From NCBI GenBank assembly GCA_003988855.1, contig QYAI01000014.1:241540-305539 (forward strand): DNA of 64,000 bases, given 5' to 3'. The position numbers and the translations under genes were made by a program. Source of the DNA: Arachnopeziza araneosa (Eukaryota; Ascomycota; Leotiomycetes; Helotiales; Arachnopezizaceae). Below the pieces are notes generated by a model. That model saw nothing but the letters and a program-made list of their open reading frames with translations, was not told the origin of the DNA and made no database searches. This document shows positions 34,709 to 46,620 of this stretch, piece after piece (within the stretch, counting starts at the first letter, position 1; the number at the start of each line of letters is the position of its first letter).

Positions 34709-37700
34709 ATGGCATCTTGGAACCAGGAAAATGGTATGATGTTGCCGAACCCTTCTTGTCTGCTTGCTATTTCTTTCTCAGACTTTGAAGTGCAGAATTT
34801 TGTTATGAGCCTTACCCTAGACAACTGTGCATTGTGGCAATGCTAACTTGTGCGGCTTCAATAGATCGGCAACCCTCTAGTATTCCGTTGAAAGGGAACG
34901 GACTGCCAGCTTTTTCTGCACAAAAATGGGATTACTCGATGCTCCTCAATCCTCGAGGCTCTCAGCAGACAACCCAAATTCTTCCAAAACAAGCAGATGT
35001 ATCTAAATTAGCCATCCCAGACTCCCATCTTTCTTTCCAGTTCGATGGTCCTGGGGTATCTTCACAGCCTCCTTATCATGCACATCTTTGTGCGCCGCAG
35101 ATGAGCTATGGTAATAGCACGCAGAATGGAACCAACGGAAATGGGTTTGCGGCCTACGCGTATGGTGGTGGAGAAATGAGGGGCATGGGACACATGTTAG
35201 AACGTGTCCATAATGTAGAGAGCCGTGATATGCTGCCACAAAAGCGTAGGAAGGTTATCGATGAACACGAAACGGCTACAAATGGAAACATTGTTCCTAG
35301 TGGCAAAGGTGGCATTCTAGGAGAATACATGAAGGCACAGAAAGAAGAAGGTCAGCGGGAAGCTGCTACTAGGGGAACTGCACCACCTGTGCAAATATCT
35401 ATCGATGACGATGACGAGGACGACGAGGTGAAAGTCCTTGGTGATCTGGGAGACGAGGAGGTCTGCTACGGTCGAATAGAAGGAGCTGAGATTAACGCAT
35501 TCAAAGTTCCAACTCCAAAACCAGGAGTGACTGCAATGGGTCCTGGATTTTGGCCACAAGTTAAGATAGTTCTAAGGAGAAGAATTGGCGAAAGAGGAAA
35601 TATCATCCACGCAGTAGATTCTACTAGAGAAATCATAGGATGTGTGGATGTCAATACAGCTATTGGCTTGACTCCACTTCTTGACTCTAAATTCGGGCTT
35701 CGCATGGCAGCAAGGATATTGACAAGACCAAGAAAGGAAGACGATTTGCTGCCTGGCACAGCAATATCTACTCGCTACGGACTTGATCTTAACATTTATG
35801 GTCCAAAGAAGTATGCTATCCAAATTGGACGTCATCTTTCACACAAAAACCTCTGGCTAAGAACCCCATTGTTCGTTGAGCTTGGAGTTGTACTTCATAA
35901 TCCCCACACGATCGAAAGACCCGCACAACCACTACCAAGAGCGGTCAGCGCCTACGGCTATCGCCAGCAAGCACCAGTTCGTTCAACAGAGGAGATTCGG
36001 AACGATGTGTTAGGCATGTTTGACTCTCTGGAAAGAGCCGACGATTTGCCAGAGCTGGAGCGTGATCCTCGTATTACTACAGAGCTTCTTCGTCACCAAA
36101 AGCAAGGTTTGTACTTTATGATGAACAAAGAGAAATCGAATACGCCTGGTTGTGACGATCTTTCTGATAATGCATCGCTATGGAAGCTCAAAATTTCTTC
36201 TAATGGACAGCGGGTGTATTTGAATATCATTACAGGCCAGGAGCAGCATGAAAGTCCCCAGCGGGTCCTGGGCGGTCTCCTGGCAGACATGATGGGTCTT
36301 GGGAAAACCCTCAGCATTTTGGCGCTAGTTGTGCATACTCTTGATATAGATGCCTTAGAGTGGGGGAGTCTTTCACCGTCCAAGTCTCAAGACGATCGAG
36401 AAATTTTCTCAGGACGAAAAGGCAAAGCCCCCCTCCCGGTAATCGAGCAGGCACCTCTGGTACGGAATGCCAAAACTACGTTACTTGTCTCGCCACTTAG
36501 TACTATTGCCAACTGGGAAGAGCAAATCAAACAGCATATGAAGCCTGGCACCTTAAAATACTATATTTATCATGGCGCGAACCGAGTCAAGGATGTAAAG
36601 AAGCTTGCAGAATATGACTTGGTTATTACCACATACGGGTCCGTTGCCAGCGAGTTTGCTCATCGAAGCAAAAAGAAAGATGGTTTATACCCGCTCGAAG
36701 AGATAAATTGGTTTCGCATAGTCCTTGATGAGGCACATATGATTCGCGAGCAATCTACGCAACAGTTTAAAGCTATATGCAGACTTGCTGCCAATCGTCG
36801 ATGGGCGGTTACGGGAACACCTGTGCAAAACCGCTTAGAAGACCTAGGCGCACTCATGACTTTTCTTCGAATCAAACCGTTCGACGAAAGGGGAGGCTTT
36901 GCGCAATACATTATGTCACCTTTCAAGCTATGTGATCCGGAAATTCTCCCTAAGCTCAGATTACTAGTCGATAGTATTACTCTCCGACGTCTCAAAGACC
37001 GAATTAATCTTCCACCACGACATGACCAGTTGGTTAAGTTGGATTTTACTTCAGAGGAAAGAGCTATCTATGATATTTTCGCAAAGAATGCAAATGACCG
37101 GGTGAAAGTTATTGTTGGCCAGCGAGAGAACCATTTGAGTGGGAAATCCTATGTTCACATTTTGCAGTCAATTCTACGCCTAAGACTTATATGTGCTCAT
37201 GGTAGGGACTTACTAGGGGAGGAGGATCTAAAAGTCATGGACGGTTTAAGTAAGGACTCTGCCATTGATCTTGACAGTGACGACGAAGATGACCGCCTTG
37301 GGTTGACCCCAAAACAAGCGTACGACATGTATAGCCTGATGAAAGAGACTAATGCTGATATCTGCCTTACTTGTGGTCGCAAAATTGGACCAAACGATGT
37401 AGTTGAATCAGAGGCAGAGCCAAAAGACGAGGTTATTGGCTACATGACACCTTGCTACCATATCCTTTGTTCGACATGCATTTTTCAGTACAAATCGGAC
37501 ATGGAGGAGGTAGCGCAGGGTCATTCACAAATACATTGTCCTATTTGTCGACAGCAGATCAGACTTTCGTACTTTCCCTTGCGTCAAGGAGGCGTGGACG
37601 ATGAAGATGAATCTCGGATGAAATCCAAGAGCAAATATAAGCAGGTGAAAGATATTGGAAGCTACAGTGGCCCACATACTAAAACCAAAGCCCTTATTCA

Positions 37701-38229
37701 CGACCTGCTTGCATCTAAAGAAGAATCTCAGATGTTGCCCGCCAATTCTCCAATTAAAAGTGTTGTGTTTTCGGGTTGGACGGCGCACTTGGATCTCATC
37801 CAGTTTGCGCTTGATGAAAACGGTATCAAATTTGTCCGTCTTGATGGCAAGATGTCCCGAACTTCGCGTGGAGCTGCTATGGATGCTTTCCGTGATGATC
37901 CATCTATTCTAGTTATTCTTGTGTCTATTATGGCTGGTGGATTGGGTCTAAATCTAACGACTGCGAACAAAGTTTATGTTATGGAACCACAGTACAACCC
38001 AGCTGCTGAGGCCCAAGCAGTGGATCGAGTCCATAGATTAGGACAAAAAAGAGAGGTGGTAACTGTACGGTACGTCATGAACGATAGCTTTGAGGAAAAA
38101 ATGTTGGTGCTGCAGGAGAAGAAGAAGAAGCTTGCAAGCTTGAGTATGGACCGTGAAAATAAAGGTCGTATTGACAAGGATGAAGCCGCACGCAAGAGGT
38201 TGGAGGATCTGAGAAGCTTGTTTAAGTAA
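34709..38229 (+). CDS. SNF2-family DNA helicase/translocase with RING finger (Rad5/HLTF-like)
   Basis: Two exons: 34709-34733 and 34865-38229, giving 1129 residues. The 25-nt first exon encodes MASWNQEN and joins in phase after a perfect GCTAAC branch site. The N-terminal ~400 residues have no clear family, but the block around YGRIEGAEINAFKVPTPKPG to HLSHKNLWLRTPLFVELGVV is HIRAN-like in position. The SNF2 domain has motif I ADMMGLGKTLSILAL, DEGH-box variant DEAHMIRE, and VTGTPVQNRLEDL. A RING finger is inserted before the C-terminal lobe (CLTCGRKIG, TPCYHILCSTC, HCPICRQQI). The helicase C lobe ends with DRVHRLGQKREVVTVRYV. This domain order is that of Rad5/Rad16/HLTF proteins, which combine DNA translocation with E3 ubiquitin ligase activity in DNA damage tolerance or chromatin remodelling. 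I cannot say which orthologue it is. Confidence 0.93.
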
Positions 38230-38747
38230 TTTGTATCTTTACGGCATCATGGTGTTGGAGCATATGGGATCTGTAGATGGCGTGCGTTATTTTGGAGTTT
38301 ATCATGCAAGATCTTTAGGCACAGGGCAGCATGGTGTTGCTGCGGAGATTATTGCATTACATTAGCATTCCTCTTTAGAAGAGCTTAGTTGCCAGGAAGC
38401 GTCTGCATCTATATAGAGTCTATTTTCAGCGTAAAAAAGGACACAAAGCTATATAAGTAGACTAGTATAACATGGTTCACGCACCTTTTTAACTATTGCA
38501 CTTTACCTACTCAGGAATGTTTGGGAATTAGACGAAATCCTATTGCTGAAGCACGGCCAGGAGCGTTTTTCCGTTCCAGGCGATGCGGGAACTCCCGCAG
38601 TGGTTGCGGCCCCACCCTTACAAATTGCAGCTACCGGAAAAAAAAAAAGACTGGCATTTGGATTCAACCTCCTTTATTCCCTAGGTGCGACCCAAAGTTG
38701 CCGTTCTAGCTTCCAATACAACAAAAGTAGTTAAATTGACATCCAAG
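38230..38747. other. Intergenic, SNF2 gene 3' flank and RRP8 promoter
   Basis: About 520 bases. A run of ten A residues lies near 38640-38650. No coding sequence recognised. Confidence 0.4.
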
Positions 38748-40361
38748 ATGTTTGCAGTCCCCGGATGGTCAGTATCTTCAACCTTATTAAAGAGCCAGAC
38801 GACAGAGTCCTCTTCCCATGTCTCGAATAGCACTTACCCAGTGAACAATCCTCACCTGGAACCTTCGAAGGCCGGAAAGAAGCGCAAGAGAAGTAGTGGC
38901 AAATCTAAGGCAAACGATGTGAACTCTACCAATTTGGCAGATCTATGGGAGACGGTGATTGAAAGAAAGCAAAAGGTTCCTGGCACAGAACGTGGTGACA
39001 AGAAGCGAAAGATTGCCCAGAAGCTTGCCCATCCCAACCCACATTTGCTTGAGGAGCTTAGGAATGATAGCAAGAAAGAGGAATCCGAAAAGAAAAATTC
39101 TCCACTGGACATTCAAAATTTACGGGTGAAGGGCGTTGACGGCGAAGCCCATACTGAATCTAAGCTATCAGAGGTGACGGTGCTAGAGAAGGGAAAGAAG
39201 AGGACTAAGCAAGAGCGAAGATTGGAGAAACAGATGAAACCACCGCAATTCAGTGCTGCTATATCTATTGCTCAAACTTCAAATTCCTTGACGGAGTCGA
39301 CAACTACTGCCCCCACTCCGACAACCTTAACGCCCCTCCAAGCCGGCATGCGTCAGAAATTGGTCTCGGCACGGTTTCGTCATCTCAATCAAACTTTGTA
39401 CACTACACCTTCTAATCACTCAATGGCCCTTTTCCAAGACAACCCAGAGATGTTTACAGAGTATCATGAAGGCTTTCGACGGCAGGTTGAGGTTTGGCCA
39501 GAGAACCCAGTTGATGGTTACCTCTTACAAATTAAACTAAGAGCAAAGGTACGAACTCTGCATCGCAACAAAGGGAATGAGAAAGATTTGGCATCAAAGA
39601 TTACATCTTTGCCCCGGACGGAAGGATGTTGTCATATTGCAGACCTAGGATGCGGAGACGCTACATTATCCACAGCTCTGCAACCTTCTCTCAGAAAACT
39701 AAATCTCAAAGTTCAGAGTTTTGACCTCCAATCACCCTCTCCGTTAGTGACTATAGCAGACATTGCAAATCTTCCTCTAGCTGATGGCTGCGTTGACGTT
39801 GCTATCTTCTGCCTTGCGCTCATGGGCACAAACTGGGTTGACTTCATCGAAGAGGCGTTTCGAGTCCTACGTTGGAAAGGAGAGCTATGGATTGCTGAAA
39901 TCAAGTCCCGTTTTGGACGCGTTGAGAGATCAAAGAATCAAGTGGTCGATCATAGTGTTGGAAACAAGAAGCGACTAAAAGAGACTAAGAAAGAGAACAA
40001 GAAAGAGAAGAAACTACGTGAAGAAGAAGCTAATGATGCTATTGCAATCTTAGAAGTTGATGGACTAGCAGATCGACGCCAGGAAACTGATGTAAGCGCT
40101 TTTGTTGAGGTGTTAAGAAAACGCGGCTTTGTACTCAAGGGGGAGGGGTCAGAAGCGGTGGATATCAGCAACAAGATGTTCGTGAAGATGTGTTTTATTA
40201 AGGGACTTACACCGATCAAGGGGAAGAGTGTACCACTGCGTAAGGACATGGAAAGTATGGGGTTTGAGGTAAAAGGGAGACCAAAAGGGAATTTCGTCGT
40301 AGAACCACACATTTCAAGCGAAGCCGGAGCGTTGAAGCCCTGCGTGTACAAACAGAGGTAG
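38748..40361 (+). CDS. RRP8: 25S rRNA adenine-N1 methyltransferase Rrp8
   Basis: Single exon, 537 residues. The N-terminal ~190 residues are Lys-rich and nucleolar in character (GKKRKRSSGKSKAND, KKRKIAQKL). The catalytic half starts near PLQAGMRQKLVSARFRHLNQ. It has SAM motif I HIADLGCGDATLST near residue 297, then DIANLPLADGCVDVAIFCLA, and the family-specific MGTNWVDFIEEAFRVLRWKG with ELWIAEIKSRF. Rrp8 installs m1A on helix 25.1 of large-subunit rRNA. A 30-residue Lys/Glu insertion (KETKKENKKEKKLREEE) sits between the last beta strands, as in many filamentous fungi. The start was chosen at MFAVPGWSV, the usual N-terminus of fungal members; earlier in-frame codons are leader. It is convergent with DDI1. 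Confidence 0.95.
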   Translation: MFAVPGWSVSSTLLKSQTTESSSHVSNSTYPVNNPHLEPSKAGKKRKRSSGKSKANDVNSTNLADLWETVIERKQKVPGTERGDKKRKIAQKLAHPNPHLLEELRNDSKKEESEKKNSPLDIQNLRVKGVDGEAHTESKLSEVTVLEKGKKRTKQERRLEKQMKPPQFSAAISIAQTSNSLTESTTTAPTPTTLTPLQAGMRQKLVSARFRHLNQTLYTTPSNHSMALFQDNPEMFTEYHEGFRRQVEVWPENPVDGYLLQIKLRAKVRTLHRNKGNEKDLASKITSLPRTEGCCHIADLGCGDATLSTALQPSLRKLNLKVQSFDLQSPSPLVTIADIANLPLADGCVDVAIFCLALMGTNWVDFIEEAFRVLRWKGELWIAEIKSRFGRVERSKNQVVDHSVGNKKRLKETKKENKKEKKLREEEANDAIAILEVDGLADRRQETDVSAFVEVLRKRGFVLKGEGSEAVDISNKMFVKMCFIKGLTPIKGKSVPLRKDMESMGFEVKGRPKGNFVVEPHISSEAGALKPCVYKQR

Positions 40362-40599
40362 ATCATGTTGAGCCTCTTTTATCACCAATCTCAAGAATTA
40401 CATAGCAAGCAGAGATAATAGACCTATAGTGACGATGGGCATTGCTTGTGTCGCTAATTCATCCTACACGTGGAATGCAAATTGCACTCCAGACTAATAA
40501 ATTTGTTACGCCTTTAGCAAAACCCCGTGCATGCAATGCTCATTCTGTTATGTACCCATATGCTGCCATCCCCAAGACGCCTACCGACACATGTCGAAC

Positions 40600-41992
40600 T
40601 TAACCCTGGAACAGAAGTCCGGCCGCGTATTCCACATTACCACCACATGCAGCTAACGCATTCACAGCCTCATCCCGTGAGAACCCCAATGCAACTAATT
40701 GATCAATCGACTCAGACGGGAAGGAAGGTTGCTGCGGAGCCGTAGGTTGCGAAGTCACTGGAGTAGGAGTCGCTGGCTGTACCGTTGCCTGTGATGTCGA
40801 CGGGCCAGACACTGCTCCAGATCGAGCACCAATCGTGGTTCCTCCAGGGCCAGCAACCTTAGGTTCCTCGGCCCTCTCTTCTTCCATATTTCTTGGGATG
40901 TCAGCTTCCCCTAAGAAGGGAACCTCCACACCTTGGATCACGAGCTTGTCTTTTGAGAGGTCAATACAGGCTTGATGTCGCTTTAACATATCTAGGCCCA
41001 GGAGTAAATCCACATCTTTGCCTTCCATGACTGTAAAGCTGCAAGGGAGAAATAGACTACCGATCTTGATCTGTGCCGAATGAACTCTCCCAAGGATTGC
41101 AGCTGTGCCTACACCCCTAGCTATTCCTGCAAATCTTTTATCTACCAGCCTCATAATCCCACAGGTTTCGGCGCAGGAAGGCGACATGATTGTCGCTTGA
41201 GCACCAGAATCAACGAACGCCTTGACTTTATGGCCATTGACCTCAACGTCAATGTATAGCATATGAACTCGGCCGAAAACTATAGAGAAATTTTCAATCT
41301 AAAGCTCCAAAATTGAGAGTTTATACTGACCTTCAGGGTTATGCTCAATAGCATTCTGTAAATTCTCCTGAACCCGTTCCTCTCGAATCATTTCCTCAAT
41401 CCTCGCCTGGGCTTCGATATCGAAGGGATCAGCGTTAAGATCAGCAATCTGCTGTCTTCGGCGCGCCTGTTCTTCTCTCTCTTGTTCCTGCATTTGCCTC
41501 AGAGCCTCTGCAAATCTCTCAGGACTCTCGATAACAGCCGCAAGTTCCGGTCGCTGCGAAATGGCTTGTTGTCTCATCTCCGGATTTCCAAGTAACTGTA
41601 AGCGAATGGTTTCGGGATCTGGATAGCTCTGGCCAGTTCTTTGGCTGGGTTGTTGGCGCACTGGTTGCTGTTGTCGCTGTCCTGTAGCTACGCCGGCTCT
41701 CCCTACAGTATCTCGAACGTGCAAAGCCAACATTTCGCCATCGCCAATTTGAAGTTCTTCCATAGTCTTACTTTCATTGTTGAGGAGCTGTCCATTGTGG
41801 TAGAGGTGCTGAGAGGTTTTGGGAATTCGAGATTCAGCCTGCACGGTTTCCTTCAAAGTGCTAATCGTGGTATCAGGCAAGATCTCAAGGGAGAGGAGAG
41901 TATCGTCATCTGTTGCGCCGGTGATATTCAGTGTGATCCGCCTTTTATTTGTCAGTAATCAGTGTAGAACTACCAGGACGTTGTACAAACAT
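40600..41992 (-). CDS. DDI1: DNA damage-inducible protein 1 (UBL - retroviral-like aspartic protease - UBA)
   Basis: Three exons on the minus strand: 41992-41991, 41941-41331, 41279-40600, giving 430 residues. The coding part of exon 1 is only AT; the G of the start codon comes from exon 2, giving MRITLNITG. Domains in order: ubiquitin-like fold (residues 1-78, with STLKETVQAESRIPKTSQHL), a helical linker (PERFAEALRQMQEQER), a retroviral-like protease fold with active site FVDSGAQATIMSP near residue 230, and a C-terminal UBA (SIDQLVALGFSRDEAVNALA). Ddi1 shuttles or cleaves heavily ubiquitinated proteins and binds exocytic SNAREs. It is a cellular protease, not a transposon remnant. The 3' ends of RRP8 and DDI1 face each other. 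Confidence 0.94.
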
Positions 41993-42643
41993 ATTGAAGA
42001 TCTTGAAACTGGCGATAGTCTTTCTTCGATAGGAATTCGTGACTCCCCTAGGAGCACAGTACAAAGACTGTTTTTAAAAGAAAAATAGCTCGAGATGAAT
42101 CCGGTCAGCACATGTAGAGGCGCAGGGAAATATATTTATGATGTAGGATAGAATGGAAAGATGACAAGCAGGCAGATGAGCCGCGTTGCGGACGAGGCTG
42201 TAACTAGAGGCTGTGTATGACAGTGCAGGAAAGGTTTGTCTCGAAAGCTCCAGCAACTTCGATAAAGGTAGTTATAGTTCTGTTGATGAATCTGGTTATA
42301 TTGGGCTTGTTACAACTAATCTCCTGTCAACAGAGTATGGCATATCGAATTTAGGGTTAGGTCAGCTAAAGTAGCGTTCGCCTTGCCGTAACAAACAGGC
42401 AGTACCTTGGCTCTAGTGAGGCTATTCTCTTTCACTTGGAAAGGCACAGAATGTGGCGTTGGTTGGCCAATTCTCGGGGCTCGTGACTATCCCTCCAAGT
42501 TGGTGGAAGCAGCAGTCGTGGTACGCTCGCTCAATAATACGTAATATTACCTAGTTACTGTCGCCATTCCGGACATCTGGCCCCGCTACAAAGGCAGCTC
42601 TATTTATATATACTCTTAGTCTTATCCAAGACTTGCGCTCATA
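41993..42643. promoter_or_regulatory. Divergent promoter between DDI1 and the GNAT gene
   Basis: About 650 bases. A TATA-like run (TATTTATATATA) lies at 42600-42611, only 33 bases before the GNAT start codon. No extra gene seen. Confidence 0.45.
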
Positions 42644-43682
42644 ATGCCTACTGACTCCGAAGGGAATGAGAATCATTCGGCATCATTGAATGAGACCCCT
42701 GATAATGTCATGACAGAGAGGTCAGAGAGGTCAAGCCACCATGAAGAACTATACCCTTCTGGAAGTTTAGAGCATCAACGACAATTCGTGGTTGTTCCCA
42801 AGTCGCGACAGCTGAAAGCACCCATCAACCTACACCCATACACGCGCCCACTCACCATTTCGGATTTGGAATCGTGTGTTGCTCTTGAGAACGCAGCCTT
42901 TCCAGATCCTCGAGAACGTGCAACTAGAGAAAAGGTTAGACTACCTAAGCACTGTTCTCCTGATCTTTTAAGTGAAACTCTACAGTCTTCTTGGGTGTAT
43001 GAACTCATTCCAAGGAATCCAGCTAATCGGAGCCCTGATATTACAGTTTATGTACAGACTTTCGAAATGTGGCGAGCTTTGCCTTGGAATCTTCTGCACC
43101 GTCATTGCAGGCTCTGGCTTTCAAGCCGAGACTCTTAAAACCAGCAAGCCGGTGGAGACTGGACGAAAAGATAAGGCTGTCAGTGTCTTACTCGGCCATA
43201 TCATAGCAGCAAAGACCAATGACTCAGTAGCAACTGATGGATCTATGGGAGTACCGGACGGCTGGCAATCCATCAACTCCGGGCCCTCAAACATCGGCCA
43301 CCAGGAAAGGGGACGCACTATTGTCCTTCACTCAGTTGCAATTTTGCCCACGTGTCAAGGACGGGGGCTTGGACGAGTATTGATGACAGCGTACATGCAG
43401 CAAATGAATAGTGCTGGGATCGCTGATCGTTTGGCCTTGATTGCTCATGATGTATATGTATCTCCAATATCTCAAAGTTTGAGAAGCTGATTTGCTTTGA
43501 AGCACAAGATACTTTGGTACGAAAAGCTGGGATTTGTCAACCTAGGTCAAGGGAAAGCTCAATTTGGAGGCGTTGCATGGTTTGACATGGTAAGGCTATC
43601 TGCTATCCTTCAAGCTCACAAAGTGAACCAGAAACAGGTCTTCGAACTCAAAGCTTTGGAACCAAGGACAGCCTATGGCTGA
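42644..43682 (+). CDS. GNAT acetyltransferase, arylalkylamine/polyamine N-acetyltransferase-like
   Basis: Four exons: 42644-42934, 43047-43451, 43503-43589, 43638-43682, giving 275 residues, all junctions in phase 0. After a Ser/Glu-rich N-terminus the GNAT domain starts RPLTISDLESCVALENAAFP. The acetyl-CoA loop is VAILPTCQGRGLGRVLMTAY (Q/R-x-x-G-x-G/A), then ADRLALIAHD, and after splicing HKILWYEKLGFVNLG. This pattern is that of serotonin N-acetyltransferase-like fungal proteins and yeast Paa1, which acetylate arylalkylamines or polyamines. The substrate here is unknown. A long low-complexity stretch (GHIIAAKTNDSVATDG to GHQERGRT) between beta strands is typical of filamentous fungal members. 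Confidence 0.9.
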
Positions 43683-44553
43683 GAAGTATGTGATTTGATT
43701 CTGCTGGGTACCCCGTACCTAACTTTCCCGTTGCCCTAATATTGCTCATAGATAGCCTAGTTTATTTTTTGGAGACATACTCCACTTTAAGAATGAATGC
43801 ATCGTCAAGGCGAGTTGGTCAGCCTATACTTTACCTTGTGCCTTTCCATCCTTTCAATATTCTCGGAGGATATAATACCTCTTCCATTCTTGCAAGACCT
43901 CTCTAATACTGTCCAGTAACTGGACTTATAGCACTGGGCCTTGTAGTCCTCGCTGACCTCTCAATAAATCCTGGCATAGGCACTCACTCGTAATTGTTTG
44001 GAGCTGGTAAACTTTCCTCACGGTGTAATTCCATCAAATTCCCTCTCAACTTTCTAAGGCACACCAATAATTTCCCCCCAACCAAAAACCTATGCCTCCT
44101 TTCTATTGGACCCGGAGCATCCCTTTCCTTATGTCTTGGTTTTCAGATTACCAAACTTATTCACTGTAGGAGCAACAGCAGCAAGAACATTACCTCTCTA
44201 CAAACAGGTCCTTGAGTAGTACCACCTTGTCAGAGCCCCAAGGCCTCGGCGCTCACAAGAGTACAAGAGCTTGATTTGAGAATAAACCTCATCCTAGAGA
44301 ACGTCAAACTCATGGGGCTTTGGACCTGAATCTGCCCCGATTGTAGTCTGCGCAGACGCTAGAGAGAGAAAACAATTCTTCTCAAACTCCATGTACAGTA
44401 CAGTAGATGGGCGAGGTGGGGCAGGCGGGGGAGATCACTGATAAGATTAGCGAATTTTTGCCGAATATTATCTAAGATTTTTTTTCTTCGAAATCCGCAT
44501 TTGCAAATAAACCCATCGTCAAACTTACACAATCCTTAGTGAGCTCGCCCACC
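43683..44553. other. Intergenic, GNAT 3' flank and NOG1 promoter
   Basis: About 870 bases, partly pyrimidine-rich. The short frames have no recognisable family. No RNA gene found by eye. Confidence 0.4.
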
Positions 44554-46620
44554 ATGAAGACAACCTGGAAAGACATCCAGCCGGTTCCGACTTCTCAGGT
44601 GTTTCTTGATATTGTACTGAGCCGAACGCAACGGCGTCTGCCAACCCAGATTCGTGCTGGATTTGCGATTAGCAGAATCAGAAGTACATCAGAAATCCTT
44701 GCCTGTGTTTTTGACGGCTCAACTAATATCTTCTAGATTTCTATACTAGGAAAGTGAAGTTTACTCAGGAAACCTTCACAGAAAAGCTATCGCTCATTCT
44801 CGACGGATTCCCACGGTTACAAGATATACATCCCTTCCACAAAGACCTGCTCAACACACTCTACGATGCCGACCACTTCCGAATTGCACTCGGCCAGCTG
44901 TCAACTGCGAAGCACCTAATCGAGATTGTCTCCCGAGATTATGTACGACTTCTTAAATATGCACAATCTCTTTTTCAATGCAAGCAACTCAAGCGTGCTG
45001 CTTTAGGCCGCATGGCAACTATCTGTCGCCGACTTAAGGACCCTCTTCTCTACCTCGATCAAGTTCGTCAGCATTTAGGACGCCTTCCTTCAATCGACCC
45101 CAACACTAGAACCCTCCTTATCTGCGGGTATCCTAATGTGGGAAAGTCGAGTTTCCTAAAGAGTGTTACAAGAGCCGATGTAGACGTTCAGCCATATGCT
45201 TTCACGACTAAGAGTTTATTTGTTGGGCATTTCGATTACAAATATCTGCGCTTCCAAGCAATTGATACTCCAGGAATATTAGATCATCCGCTAGAAGAGA
45301 TGAATACGATCGAAATGCAATCTATCACCGCAATTGCCCATCTTCGATCAGCCATTCTTTATTTCATGGACCTTTCTGAGCAATGTGGCTATACAGTACA
45401 GGCTCAGATGCAACTTTTCCAAAGCATTAAACCTCTCTTCACCAACAAACTTGTTTTTATTGTCATCAACAAAATCGATATCACCCGACCTGAAGATTTA
45501 GATGTGGAGACTCAGGTTCAACTACAGGCCCTTCTAAAACCTGGCGACGTTGAGATGCTCCAACTTTCATGTACAACCTCTGAAGGTGTCCAGGATGTTA
45601 AAAATGCAGCTTGTGAGCGCTTGATCGCCAACCGGGTGGCACAAAAACTCCAGGCCGGAACAAAGAGCAGTGGTGCAGTAGGCGGACGCTTAGGGGATGT
45701 GTTGACGCGGATCCACGTTGCACAGCCCATGGATGGTGCTTTAAGCGAGACTTTCATTCCTGAAGGTATCAGAGCCATCAGGAAATATGACAAGAATGAC
45801 CCAGAGCGACGTAAACTTGCCAGGGACATTGAAGAAGAGGAAGGTGGTGCTGGAGTATACAATGTTAACCTCAGGGACGATTATCTACTCGAAAATGACG
45901 AGTGGAAATACGACAAAATCCCTGAGGTTTTTGATGGAAAGAATGTTTATGACTTCATTGATCCAGATATCGACGCGAAACTTGCAGCTCTTGAGGAGGA
46001 GGAGGAGAAGCTTGAAGCTGATGGCTATTATGATTCTGATGAAGATTTGGAAGATGCCGAAGACGCAGATATTAGAATGAAAGCTGACTTGATTCGAGAG
46101 AAGCGCCTGTTGATTCGTAATGAGGCAAAAATGAAGAAGTCTCTCAAGAATCGCGCCATTATTCCCAGGCCGGCAATTCGTAGAAAGTTGACGGACATGG
46201 AGGATCATTTAGATTCCCTCGGAATGGATACAACAACTATCGGTGCCAGAGCACGATCACAGTCCAGAGGACGCACTCCGCTGCGCAGCCGAACCGGCAC
46301 AGAGGACATCATGGATATTGACGATCCCCGTTATGAGGCCAAGATGCGGGCAAAGAGTAGAGCTAGGAGCCAGAGCAACAGGCGTGATGATGGTATTACA
46401 AATGAAGTCTCGAGGACGAAGGCCGAGAGAGCACAAAAATTGAGCCAAAGGAAAATGAATAGGATGGCGAGACAAGGCGAAGCTGATAGACATGTCGCTG
46501 CTGCTATGCCAAAACACTTGGTGCGTTATTTCCAAATCTTCTTAATATTCTATTAGCATATAGCTGACAGCGACCTAGTTCTCTGGAAAACGAGGTATAG
46601 GTAAGACGAATAGTCGCTAG
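44554..46620 (+). CDS. NOG1: Nucleolar GTP-binding protein 1
   Basis: Three exons: 44554-44683, 44737-46520, 46579-46620, giving 651 residues. The start MKTTWKDIQPVP has a CCACC context and is the family's usual N-terminus. An N-terminal helical bundle (HPFHKDLLNTLYDADHF) precedes an OBG/TRAFAC GTPase with G1 GYPNVGKSS near residue 175, G3 DTPGILDHP and G4 NKID. The NOGCT tail is rich in Lys/Arg and ends after splicing in FSGKRGIGKTNSR. Nog1 binds pre-60S particles from the nucleolus to the cytoplasm, inserts its C-terminus into the peptide exit tunnel and is released by Drg1. All core motifs are intact. Confidence 0.97.

Noticed and set aside
40990..41279. Retroviral-like protease motif FVDSGAQ as sign of a retroelement
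   Set aside because: It is flanked in one gene by a ubiquitin-like domain and a UBA domain, which is the cellular DDI1 architecture.
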